Shown here in pieces: positions 1-6,366 of a DNA stretch of 7,337 bases. Made by a program: the position numbers and the translations under genes. Under the pieces are notes generated by a model. It was given only the letters and a program-made list of their open reading frames with translations, was not told where the DNA came from and ran no database searches. Each line of letters begins with the position of its first letter. Within the stretch, counting starts at the first letter, position 1. The stretch is from Bacteroidota bacterium (GTDB taxonomy: Bacteria > Bacteroidota > Bacteroidia > Bacteroidales > Paludibacteraceae), in the NCBI GenBank assembly GCA_017860335.1, contig JAFNAU010000191.1, forward strand, positions 1 to 7,337, in the 5' to 3' direction.

Positions 1-139
1 ATTATGCTCTACCGTGAATAAAGAACTGAAATTTACCGGAGAACTGAGTGGCTCTGCCGAAGTAATTACCGAAAACCGAAGTTTGATGGAACGTATTTTA
101 ACCCCGATGAAACTGTTAGCGAAGAAATCTTTCGAATAA
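1..139 (+). CDS. C-terminal end of probable HlyD-family secretion adaptor (partial)
   Basis: An open frame enters from the left edge (first full codon at base 2) and ends at TAA 137-139, followed at once by a second in-frame TAA. The 45 visible residues contain the stretch GELSGSAEVITENRSLMERI and end in a basic tail (KLLAKKSFE). The pattern 'F-x-x-x-L-x-G-S/T-A-E-x-I-T-E-x-x-x-L-x-E-R-I-x-x-P-x-K' resembles, from memory, the extreme C-terminus of Bacteroidetes HlyD-family membrane-fusion adaptors that partner ABC exporters of peptides or bacteriocins. If so, the protein spans the periplasm and the rest of the exporter would lie to the left of the window. No catalytic motif or complete domain is visible, so the assignment rests on one short tail and could be wrong. 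It converges on the hydrolase pseudogene with a 36-base gap that holds no clear terminator hairpin. Confidence 0.5.
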   Translation, partial: LCSTVNKELKFTGELSGSAEVITENRSLMERILTPMKLLAKKSFE

Positions 140-175
140 TAAACAAATTTTCGGCCATTAGAAGTTATCCCTGTG

Positions 176-899
176 TTATTCCACTTCTTTCCCGACTTCC
201 TCCAAAGTCAGTATTTTCTCCACCCGGTATCTGCCGTTGATTTTTTTCACCGTGCAGCATTCGTTGTAGTTATCGTGTTCAAAGAAAAGTATCTGATGTT
301 TCTCCGCTGCTTCATCCAGCATTTTCACCTTATCCTCCATGGAGGTAATCGGGAAGGTGTCGTATGCCGAAACCCAGGGATATTTTCATGTCCTCTGTGA
401 CCAGCTGCAGTTTTCCGGCTTCCATCACCGGCAGCATATTTTCTTTAAAGTATGAGTCACCTTCGCGCACGTTCGGGTTTAGGAAATTCTCCCATTGTGC
501 TCTTCCCACCCAATGTGTGGCATTCGGGAAAGTAAGCACGATCTCCGAACAGTCGTCGTTGTATCGGGTGCAACCTCCGCAGTGGTCGAAATGCAGGTGC
601 GTGAGTATCACATCGGTCACGTCGCTGCACGAATAGCCCAGTTTGTTCAGTTCCGTTTCAAAATTGACGACGTCCTTGAAACGATAGTATTTCAGGTAGT
701 CGAGCTGTTTCTCGCCTGTGCCACTGTCCACCAGTATTAGTCTGTCGCCGGTATCCGCCAGCAGGCAGCGCATATTGAGTATGCAGAAGTTCTCATCGTC
801 GCAGGGATATCTTTTTTGCCATACCTTTTTGGGCACCACACCGAACATGGCGCCACCGTCGGCAAGGAATGTTCCGGCTTCAATTTTGTACAATTTCAT
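176..899 (-). pseudogene. MBL-fold metallo-hydrolase, internally deleted and frame-broken
   Basis: The start is ATG 899-897 (MKLYKIEAGTF...); the open frame continues further upstream antisense to mpl, but family resemblance begins at this Met. The first 170 or so residues look like a normal Bacteroidetes metallo-beta-lactamase-fold hydrolase, with the metal motif H-L-H-F-D-H at residues 101-106. The frame then runs into a stop at 332-330. The natural C-terminus continues in another minus frame from about base 385 down to TAA 178-176, reading PWVSAYDTFPITSMEDK and later FFEHD, which supplies the last metal-ligand His. Between these halves the family normally has about 40 residues carrying the GHT histidine and the bridging Asp of 'F-M-A-D-L'; both are absent. 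The total of 724 nt is not a multiple of three. Two metal ligands are missing and the frame is broken, so the product should be inactive. The substrate of the intact family is unknown to me. A 36-base gap separates it from the convergent gene on the left. Confidence 0.85.
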
Positions 900-932
900 A
901 TTTTTTGTAGTCTCCGTTAAGCAATTTCTTAC

Positions 933-940
933 TACATTTG
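933..940 (+). promoter_or_regulatory. Candidate Bacteroidetes -7 box for mpl
   Basis: TACATTTG matches the Bacteroidetes sigma-ABfr -7 consensus TAnnTTTG. A possible -33 TTTG lies at 904-907, about 25 bases upstream, which is wider than the usual spacing of around 20. Transcription would begin near 945-950, giving a leader of 35-40 bases before the mpl ATG at 984. No Shine-Dalgarno sequence precedes that ATG, as is common in this phylum. The call rests on motif and position only. Confidence 0.35.
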
Positions 941-961
941 CAGTAGCAATCAATAATCTGA

Positions 962-969
962 CAAAATTA
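962..969 (-). promoter_or_regulatory. Candidate -7 box for the divergent hydrolase gene
   Basis: On the minus strand this reads TAATTTTG, a match to TAnnTTTG. A minus-strand TTG at 989-987, 17 bases upstream, could be the -33 element, though it sits inside the first codons of mpl. Transcription would start near 955, about 55 bases before the hydrolase ATG. The two divergent boxes are only 21 bases apart, so the promoters would overlap. AT-rich sequence makes chance matches likely. Confidence 0.3.
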
Positions 970-983
970 CAAAAATAATCGGT

Positions 984-2357
984 ATGCAACGAGTCCATTT
1001 TATAGCCATTGGTGGAGCGGCCATGCACAATCTGGCCATCGCCCTGAGTAAAAAAAATGAATATGAAGTGACCGGATCGGACGATGAGATTTTCGAACCG
1101 TCGTACAGCCGCCTGAAGGAAAACGGACTTCTGCCCCGCGAGATGGGCTGGTTTCCCGAACGTATTCATAAAAATCTGAACGCGGTTATTCTGGGCATGC
1201 ATGCTACGGAAGATAATCCCGAACTTATCCGTGCAAAAGAACTCGGCATTCATATATATTCTTTTCCCGAATATCTCTATCAGCAGACACGCAGCAAAAC
1301 CCGCATAGTGGTGGGTGGCAGTCATGGAAAGACTACGACAACAGCCATGATACTGTATGTGCTGAAAAAATGTAAGATAAACGCCGATTATATGGTCGGT
1401 GCTCAGATCGACGGTTTCGACAACATGGTTAAACTTTCCTTTGAGTCGCGGATTGCTGTGTTCGAAGGCGATGAATACCTCACTTCCACCCTCGACCGCC
1501 GACCGAAATTTCACCTCTACAAGCCGCATATTGCCATTCTCACCGGCATTGCCTGGGATCACATCAATGTTTTCCCCACTTTTGAGATTTACGTGGATCA
1601 ATTCCGGAAGTTTATCGATTCGATGGAAACACAGGGAAGACTGATATATTATCACGGGGATGAAAACCTGAATATGCTGGCCAACGAAGCCGAGAATTCA
1701 CGCCGTGACGTAGTCGCTTTCCCCTACAACACGCCTAAATATGTAATCCGAGATGGTGTAACCTATGTTAAAACCCGAAAGGGAGATATCGCGTTAAAGA
1801 TATTCGGAGAACATAATCTGCAGAATATGGAAGCCGCTCATCTGGCCTGCCGTCAGATTGGCGTGATGGACGAGCAGTTCTACGAAGCTATTGCTGATTT
1901 TCCGGGAGCGTCCAACCGTATGCAGAAAATAGTGGACAAGCCGGGAAAAACAGCTTTCAAGGATTTTGCTCATTCGCCCTCCAAACTTAAGGCAACGGTA
2001 AATGCTGCCCGTAAGCAGTATCCCGACCGGAAACTGGTGGCGTGTATGGAGCTGCACACATTCAGCAGCCTGACGGAAGAATTTCTGCCCCAGTATGCAG
2101 GATGTATGAAAGAAGCCGATGTGGCTTTTGTGTACTACAATCCCGAAGTGATACAGCACAAACGTCTGAAAGAACTGGTGCCGGAAGAGGTTCGTTCAGC
2201 ATTCGGAGGCAATAATATCACGGTATTTACCGATACTAATGAACTTCAGAAAACGCTGCGTTCGATGAATTACGATAACTCTGTTCTCCTGCTGATGTCA
2301 TCAGGAAATTTCTCGGGTATCAATTTAATCGGATTTGCCGAAGAACTGTTAAAATGA
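984..2357 (+). CDS. mpl: UDP-N-acetylmuramate:L-Ala-gamma-D-Glu-meso-DAP ligase (murein peptide recycling)
   Basis: This cytoplasmic Mur-family ligase joins the recycled tripeptide L-Ala-gamma-D-Glu-meso-diaminopimelate to UDP-MurNAc using ATP, which bypasses MurC/D/E during cell-wall recycling. The 457 residues show the full three-domain plan: an N-terminal UDP-binding Rossmann-like domain opening with HFIAIGGAAMHNLA (residues 5-18), the P-loop GGSHGKTTTT at 111-120, the Mg-binding E-G-D-E-Y at 161-165, WDHINVFP at 191-198, GEHNLQNMEAA at 275-285, and the C-terminal DFAHSPSK (327-334) and ELHTFSSL (356-363). The DFAHSP form and the absence of a MurC-type signature favour Mpl over MurC. The length is normal for the family and I see no gap. 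The ATG at 984 starts directly at the first beta strand, and no Shine-Dalgarno is visible. It is divergent from the hydrolase pseudogene and is followed after 94 bases by the deaminase gene. Confidence 0.95.
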   Translation: MQRVHFIAIGGAAMHNLAIALSKKNEYEVTGSDDEIFEPSYSRLKENGLLPREMGWFPERIHKNLNAVILGMHATEDNPELIRAKELGIHIYSFPEYLYQQTRSKTRIVVGGSHGKTTTTAMILYVLKKCKINADYMVGAQIDGFDNMVKLSFESRIAVFEGDEYLTSTLDRRPKFHLYKPHIAILTGIAWDHINVFPTFEIYVDQFRKFIDSMETQGRLIYYHGDENLNMLANEAENSRRDVVAFPYNTPKYVIRDGVTYVKTRKGDIALKIFGEHNLQNMEAAHLACRQIGVMDEQFYEAIADFPGASNRMQKIVDKPGKTAFKDFAHSPSKLKATVNAARKQYPDRKLVACMELHTFSSLTEEFLPQYAGCMKEADVAFVYYNPEVIQHKRLKELVPEEVRSAFGGNNITVFTDTNELQKTLRSMNYDNSVLLLMSSGNFSGINLIGFAEELLK

Positions 2358-2411
2358 TCATCGGAAATAAATGCTGAATTTATTAAAAACAATCGACTAA
2401 TTGCACTTAAA

Positions 2412-2441
2412 AAGTCCCCTTGAGGGGGATTTAGGGGGCTT
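2412..2441. repeat. Bacteroidetes-type G/C-rich intergenic palindromic repeat
   Basis: A compact element with the core CCCCTTGAGGGGGATTTAGG and a second G5 run sits in an otherwise AT-rich 94-base gap. The arms AAGTCCCC (2412-2419) and GGGGATTT (2425-2432) can form an 8-bp stem including one G-T pair around a 5-base loop. Read on the minus strand it is a hairpin followed closely by a T run, so it resembles an intrinsic terminator. In one plus frame it encodes KSPLEGDLGG, a peptide I recall recurring as spurious N-terminal extensions in many Bacteroidetes annotations; this suggests a dispersed REP-like element. Only one copy is in this window, so its repetitive nature is from memory. It ends 10 bases before the deaminase ATG. 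Confidence 0.6.
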
Positions 2442-2451
2442 GGTTTTTTAT

Positions 2452-2877
2452 ATGGACAAACAATTATTATTAGACAATCGTTATATGCGGATGGCGCGTA
2501 TCTGGGCCGAAAACTCCTACTGCGAACGCCGCAAGGTGGGTGCATTGCTTGTGAAGAACAAGATGATTATTTCAGATGGCTACAATGGCACACCTTCGGG
2601 TTTTGAGAATAAATGTGAAGATGAAAACAACGTGTCGAAGGCTTATGTGCTTCATGCCGAAGCGAATGCCATCTCAAAAGTTGCCCGGTCACACAACAGC
2701 AGCGATAATGCTACGTTATATGTAACAGCTTCGCCTTGCATGGAATGTTCAAAACTAATCATTCAGGCAGGAATAAAACGGGTGGTTTACGGTGAAAAAT
2801 ACCGTATCATGGATGGTGTGGAATTGCTGGAACGTGCCGGCATTGAAGTGGTTTATCTGGACAACGTTGAAAAATAA
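2452..2877 (+). CDS. dCMP deaminase-family protein (cytidine/deoxycytidylate deaminase, ComEB-like)
   Basis: This is a cytoplasmic zinc enzyme expected to deaminate dCMP to dUMP, which feeds thymidylate synthesis. The 141 residues carry both halves of the deaminase zinc site: H68-A-E70 (zinc ligand and catalytic glutamate) and P95-C96-M-E-C99 (zinc cysteines). The N-terminal stretch RRKVGALLVKNKMIISDGYN and the segment GTPSGFENKCED (46-57) are typical of the dCMP deaminase subgroup rather than of tRNA adenosine or riboflavin deaminases. ATG 2452 is chosen as start. An in-frame TTG at 2401 would add 17 residues, but those are the translated intergenic repeat. The length then matches the family with no gap. 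There is no obvious Shine-Dalgarno. The protease gene follows after 21 bases, so the two are probably co-transcribed. Confidence 0.9.
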   Translation: MDKQLLLDNRYMRMARIWAENSYCERRKVGALLVKNKMIISDGYNGTPSGFENKCEDENNVSKAYVLHAEANAISKVARSHNSSDNATLYVTASPCMECSKLIIQAGIKRVVYGEKYRIMDGVELLERAGIEVVYLDNVEK

Positions 2878-2898
2878 ACATATTGAACTTTTACATAT

Positions 2899-4593
2899 AT
2901 GAATAGAAAAAATGTTCTCATCATAGTTGCATTTGTATGTGCATTACTTGTCGGACTGTTATTGGGTAATCTGATTGCTTTCAGAGCCAGTCAGGGAGAA
3001 AATATCAAGAGCTTGACAGGATTATTTTCGGGAAAGAGCAGCAAGATAGATAATTTACTTTCACTCATCAATGAACAGTATGTCGATACGGTCAATACAG
3101 ACTCAATCACCGATGAAGTGATGGCTGATCTGGTATCCAAACTCGATCCACATTCGGTGTATATTCCTGCCAAAGATCTGGAAGCAGTCAACGACGAACT
3201 GGAAGGCAGTTTCAGTGGCATTGGTGTACAGTTCAATATTCAGAACGACACCGTGATGATTGTGTCGGTTATCAGTGGCGGACCTTCCGAAAAAGTGGGA
3301 CTAATGGCCGGTGATCGTATCGTGAACGTAAATGACACCATTTTTGCAGGAAAAGCTTTGGTGAGCAACGAAAAAGTGTTTAAGAAACTTCGCGGACCGA
3401 AAGGTACGAAAGTGAAACTGAGTGTGAAACGTCACGGAACAAAAGAACTATTGTCCTACACTATCACTCGTGGAGATATTCCGGTCAATTCTGTGGCGGT
3501 AGCTTATATTATTGAACCAGGTGTGGGCTTCATCGGTCTCAACAGCAACTTTGCCAAAACGACCTACGATGAATTTATCCATGCCATTGCAGAACTTCGG
3601 GCAAAAGGAGCAAAAAAATACATTATCGACCTGCGCGAAAACAGCGGAGGGCTGATGGATGTGGCCATCCGGATGATTAACGAATTTCTGCCTAAAGGAG
3701 AGATGATTGTCTATTCCGAAGGAAAAGCCTACCCGCGCTACGAAGCAAAAGCCGATGGAACCGGAACCTGCATCAACAACGAAATGGTGGTGTTGATTGA
3801 CGAATTCAGTGCTTCAGCCAGCGAGATATTCGCAGGGGCTATTCAGGATAATGACCGTGGTCTGATTATCGGTCGCCGGTCGTTTGGTAAGGGGCTTGTA
3901 CAGCAGCAAATTCCTTTCTCTGATGGTTCCGCCGTTCGACTGACCGTTGCCCGCTATTATACACCTTCGGGCAGAAGCATTCAGAAACCTTACGTGAAAG
4001 GAGATGCCAAAGCTTACGAAGAAGATATAATGAACCGGTATATTCATGGTGAATTCGACAGCAAAGACAGCATTCATGTGTCAGGCACATTGAAATACAG
4101 AACCCTGAAAGGCCGGACGGTGTATGGCGGAGGAGGTATTATGCCTGATATTTTCGTGCCCCGCGATACTTCAAGATATACACCTTACCTTACGAAAGTG
4201 GTGAATTACGGCTACATCTATCAGTTTGCGTTTCAGTATTCCGACAAATACAGAGCTAAACTGAACACCTTTAAAACCTGGCAGGATATGGACAAGTATC
4301 TGACAACCGAGAACCTGCTTAACCAGTTTACAGCCTTTGCAGCCTCGAAGGGAGTTGCATCTAACAACCGCGAAATTAATATCTCAAAGGAATTAATAAC
4401 CAATCAGATAAAAGCATATGTGGTGAGGAATATCCTTGGAGATAAAGGCTTTTATCCTGTACTTTATAAAAATGACGAAACAGTGAAAAAAGCAGTTCAG
4501 ATATTTTCACTGTCTGGGTTTCGAACAGGTTGCCAATCACTACGAGATCGGCACCGGCATGAAAGGCGGCATCGAGTTGTTCTTTTGTTCTAA
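2899..4593 (+). CDS. Membrane-anchored C-terminal processing peptidase (S41 family), altered 3' end
   Basis: This is a periplasmic serine protease of the Prc/CtpA type that trims or degrades envelope proteins from their C-termini. An uncleaved or signal-type N-terminal membrane segment spans about residues 6-27. A PDZ domain follows at roughly 95-190 (GSFSGIGVQF at 103-112) and the S41 core at about 195-420. The catalytic pair is Ser306 in SASASEIFAGA and Lys331 in SFGKGLVQQQ; their spacing of 25 agrees with known Ser-Lys CTPs. A Bacteroidetes-type C-terminal extension follows (GGGGIMPDIFVPRDT at 410-424, NILGDKGFYP at 511-520). Family resemblance stops at about residue 535 (KKAVQI). The remaining 29 residues are read from the antisense strand of the facing GGGP-synthase gene and are unusually Arg/His rich. 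The natural end therefore appears lost, probably by deletion at about 4503. Because the core is intact, activity may survive. The gene follows the deaminase by 21 bases. Confidence 0.92.
   Translation: MNRKNVLIIVAFVCALLVGLLLGNLIAFRASQGENIKSLTGLFSGKSSKIDNLLSLINEQYVDTVNTDSITDEVMADLVSKLDPHSVYIPAKDLEAVNDELEGSFSGIGVQFNIQNDTVMIVSVISGGPSEKVGLMAGDRIVNVNDTIFAGKALVSNEKVFKKLRGPKGTKVKLSVKRHGTKELLSYTITRGDIPVNSVAVAYIIEPGVGFIGLNSNFAKTTYDEFIHAIAELRAKGAKKYIIDLRENSGGLMDVAIRMINEFLPKGEMIVYSEGKAYPRYEAKADGTGTCINNEMVVLIDEFSASASEIFAGAIQDNDRGLIIGRRSFGKGLVQQQIPFSDGSAVRLTVARYYTPSGRSIQKPYVKGDAKAYEEDIMNRYIHGEFDSKDSIHVSGTLKYRTLKGRTVYGGGGIMPDIFVPRDTSRYTPYLTKVVNYGYIYQFAFQYSDKYRAKLNTFKTWQDMDKYLTTENLLNQFTAFAASKGVASNNREINISKELITNQIKAYVVRNILGDKGFYPVLYKNDETVKKAVQIFSLSGFRTGCQSLRDRHRHERRHRVVLLF
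4376..4593. other. 218-nt antisense overlap of two convergent genes
   Basis: The plus-strand protease frame stops at 4593 and the minus-strand GGGP-synthase frame stops at 4376, so the two reading frames run through each other. Recognisable family sequence of the protease ends near 4503, and that of the synthase ends near 4520 coming from the other side. Each protein therefore has a tail decoded from the complement of its neighbour. The simplest reading is that a short segment holding both natural stop codons and the spacer between them was lost. No terminator hairpin is left between the two operons. Confidence 0.7.
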
Positions 4594-5122
4594 TTCCTCC
4601 ACCTACTATCAGCGGGATATTCAGAACCTGTTTCACTGCACGGATTATTGTTTCGGGAACGGGATATTTGGCTCCGCTTCCGGCTTCGAGATAATTGCTG
4701 ACCCGCTCTACTGCCGAAATATTTCCCCCGTCAATCAGGATGTAACCGGTAGGAATAACTTCAACGGACGATTTCTTAACTTCGATAGCCGATTGTACAT
4801 GTTGATCGATCAGATAATCGGGATTTCGTCCCGATATAAGGGAAAGAAAAAGCAATCCATCGGCAGTAGGACAGAACTGAGACGCATCACCCGGAAAGAG
4901 TATTTTGGGTGTCTGCACATTTTTGAGCGACAGGAGCAATCCTTCGGTGTTGAACATGCCGGTACTTCCGCCAATAAAAATGAAGTCCGGAGTGCATTTT
5001 TCGAATTCAGCCAGGGTTTCAGTCAATACAGAACCGGTGCACTTATCGGGATCAAGCAGTACAGCAAGCATCTTCCTGTTGCACCCGGCATTTGACAGGA
5101 TATTTTTATAAATAGCGGTCAT
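4376..5122 (-). CDS. Geranylgeranylglyceryl-phosphate synthase family (group II, PcrB-like), internally deleted
   Basis: Intact members are TIM-barrel prenyltransferases that join sn-glycerol-1-phosphate to a long prenyl diphosphate; group II enzymes are known in Archaea and Bacteroidetes. Visible motifs are LLDPDK (residues 22-27, Mg and substrate site), FIFIGGST (47-54), SLISGRNPDYLI (94-105), EVIPTGYILIDGG (121-133), EAGSGAKYPV (146-155), and the phosphate-binding IVGGGIRT (172-179) and ADLVVIGN (191-198). Two anomalies stand out. Residue 143 (VSN) joins directly to YLEAGSG, whereas related Flavobacteriia sequences, as I recall them, carry about 27 more residues here (a TxPxP segment and a helix of the barrel). 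After about residue 204 the tail is antisense protease sequence. Apparent length is normal (248) only because the spurious tail compensates, and activity is doubtful. The ATG at 5122-5120 overlaps the transferase stop by 4 nt (ATGA), which supports translational coupling in the gldE operon. Confidence 0.85.
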   Translation of the reverse strand: MTAIYKNILSNAGCNRKMLAVLLDPDKCTGSVLTETLAEFEKCTPDFIFIGGSTGMFNTEGLLLSLKNVQTPKILFPGDASQFCPTADGLLFLSLISGRNPDYLIDQHVQSAIEVKKSSVEVIPTGYILIDGGNISAVERVSNYLEAGSGAKYPVPETIIRAVKQVLNIPLIVGGGIRTKEQLDAAFHAGADLVVIGNLFETQTVKISELLFSLFRHFYKVQDKSLYLQGYSSPHMLLSDWLLIPLRY

Positions 5123-5763
5123 GAATGCTTGTCTGTTTGGTCAATACACCAGGCAAGGGTATAGCTGTCGGTGAGTTGATAGTGAATTTCGAATTTCCGG
5201 CCTGATGGATTATGAATGCCTGTAACATCTCCTTCGGACATGATCTGAAAAGGTAAAATTTGCAGTTGTTTGGCAAAATTGACAGCTTCATCACCGATGA
5301 TTTTAAAAAGCGCCTCTTTAGCCGACCAAATGATGCGCAGGTAATCGAAGTTTTCGTCTTTCAGGTATTCCTGAAGTTCCTTTTCGCACAGAAACCTTTT
5401 ATAGAGTGTGTTTAGCTTTTCGCTGGGATTTTCGATGTCAATTCCTACTTCAAGTGTCGGATGGGTGATTACAGCTATCCAGCCTTTACAATGCGAGAAA
5501 CTTATTTTATAACTGTTGTCTGCCAGAACGGGTTTCCCCTTTTCGGTATATCCAATTTGCTTTTCATATCCTTTCAGGCAGTGTTTCAATGCCAGCCGGA
5601 GTCCCAGAAATTCCTTCTTCCTGTTTTCGGTTTTGAGCTGGGAGAGTTCATGGCTGTAAATTCCGGAATCGACAAACTTATTCAGCAAATCGTCTGAAGA
5701 GAATTTGTTTTCGAAAATACAAATACAGGCATCCTGGTGTGAAACAACTAGATAATCAATCAT
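5119..5763 (-). CDS. 4'-phosphopantetheinyl transferase (Sfp/AcpT superfamily)
   Basis: This cytoplasmic enzyme moves the phosphopantetheine arm of coenzyme A onto a conserved serine of acyl- or peptidyl-carrier proteins. The 214 residues show the superfamily signatures: an N-terminal basic region (residues 48-58), KISFSH at 86-91, the Mg-binding VGIDIE at 106-111, and WSAKEALFK at 146-154, whose Glu and Lys are the other key active-site residues. The length fits Bacteroidetes members and no gap is seen. The gene starts 12 bases after the gldD stop and its TGA overlaps the next gene's ATG, so it belongs to the gldE-gldD transcript. No carrier protein is encoded in the window, so whether it serves fatty-acid ACP or a secondary pathway cannot be told. 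Confidence 0.9.
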   Translation of the reverse strand: MIDYLVVSHQDACICIFENKFSSDDLLNKFVDSGIYSHELSQLKTENRKKEFLGLRLALKHCLKGYEKQIGYTEKGKPVLADNSYKISFSHCKGWIAVITHPTLEVGIDIENPSEKLNTLYKRFLCEKELQEYLKDENFDYLRIIWSAKEALFKIIGDEAVNFAKQLQILPFQIMSEGDVTGIHNPSGRKFEIHYQLTDSYTLAWCIDQTDKHS

Positions 5764-5775
5764 TCGTAAAAAGAA

Positions 5776-6366
5776 TTATTTTTTCCATTCAAAACTTTCC
5801 ATCAGTCGTATGACATCTTCGCGGATATAAGCCGACATGGGAGCAATAGAGTCTTTGTTTGGAACATTTTCAAAATATAAAGCGCCCCGGAAAAAATGTT
5901 TTACACTGTCAGTTAGAACAAACTGTACTGATGAGGCGGTATTTCCGGTTAAGTCATAAAGAATTCCGTATACCTTTTTGTCCGGATTTTCAAAAACCTT
6001 TTCACCAATGCCGTCTGCCCTTACAGTATGTTTGTACACTATTTTGCGGGTATCTTCGCTCAGCTCAAAAAGGTTGGAATGAACCGGTTTGTAGCTGCAA
6101 TAGAGGCTGGCATTCAGGGTTGGATATTTCAGGTCAATCCAGAAATTTTCTCCTTCTTCCATTCGGGGCTGAACTCTGGCATAGACCGACTTTTCGAAAG
6201 AGTAGGGAAGCGGAGCCGAATCCAGCCGTTCATAACGGTGAGCCGGTAAATCAACCCGGAAATAACCGTACGGTTTTGGAATGGCAGCTTCACTGCATCC
6301 CACCGGAAGCAGTCCGTAAATCAACAGGACAGCGATTAAAAGGAGATAAAATTTCTGTCTATTCAT
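5776..6366 (-). CDS. gldD: GldD lipoprotein
   Basis: GldD is a membrane-anchored lipoprotein needed for gliding in Flavobacterium and retained in many non-gliding Bacteroidetes, where its role is unclear. The N-terminus has a basic start, a hydrophobic stretch (residues 6-21) and a cysteine at 24 preceded by LLPVG. This fits a lipoprotein signal peptide, though Pro at -3 is not the usual Leu. Family features follow: PKPYGYFRVDLP (30-41), the FWIDLKYP stretch, SYKPVHSNL, a region like GILYDLTGNTASSVQF, and FFRGALYFENVPNKDS near the C-terminus. Its 196 residues are normal length. The ATG (6366-6364) lies inside the end of gldE with an 8-nt overlap, which matches the conserved gldE-gldD order and points to coupled translation. 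Confidence 0.9.
   Translation of the reverse strand: MNRQKFYLLLIAVLLIYGLLPVGCSEAAIPKPYGYFRVDLPAHRYERLDSAPLPYSFEKSVYARVQPRMEEGENFWIDLKYPTLNASLYCSYKPVHSNLFELSEDTRKIVYKHTVRADGIGEKVFENPDKKVYGILYDLTGNTASSVQFVLTDSVKHFFRGALYFENVPNKDSIAPMSAYIREDVIRLMESFEWKK

Noticed and set aside
140..175. Terminator between the convergent left-edge gene and the hydrolase
   Set aside because: No inverted repeat with a T run could be found in these 36 bases.
330..400. Programmed ribosomal frameshift joining the two hydrolase frames
   Set aside because: A frame change alone would not restore the missing stretch of about 40 residues with the GHT and Asp ligands, and no slippery heptamer or downstream structure is evident.
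900..1655. Minus-strand open frame extending the hydrolase by about 250 codons across the start of mpl
   Set aside because: It is antisense to clearly coding mpl sequence and shows no family resemblance; the hydrolase starts naturally at the Met at 899.
2412..2449. Hairpin plus T6 run as an mpl terminator on the plus strand
   Set aside because: The T run follows the stem by about 11 bases and abuts the next start codon, so a terminator there would block the deaminase unless a promoter overlapped it; the repeat explanation fits better.
2401..2451. TTG start giving a 158-residue deaminase
   Set aside because: The added 17 residues are the translated intergenic repeat; ATG 2452 gives the normal family length.
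4559..5095. Plus-strand open frame of 178 codons
   Set aside because: Antisense to the GGGP-synthase gene, with cysteine/phenylalanine-rich composition and no recognisable motif.
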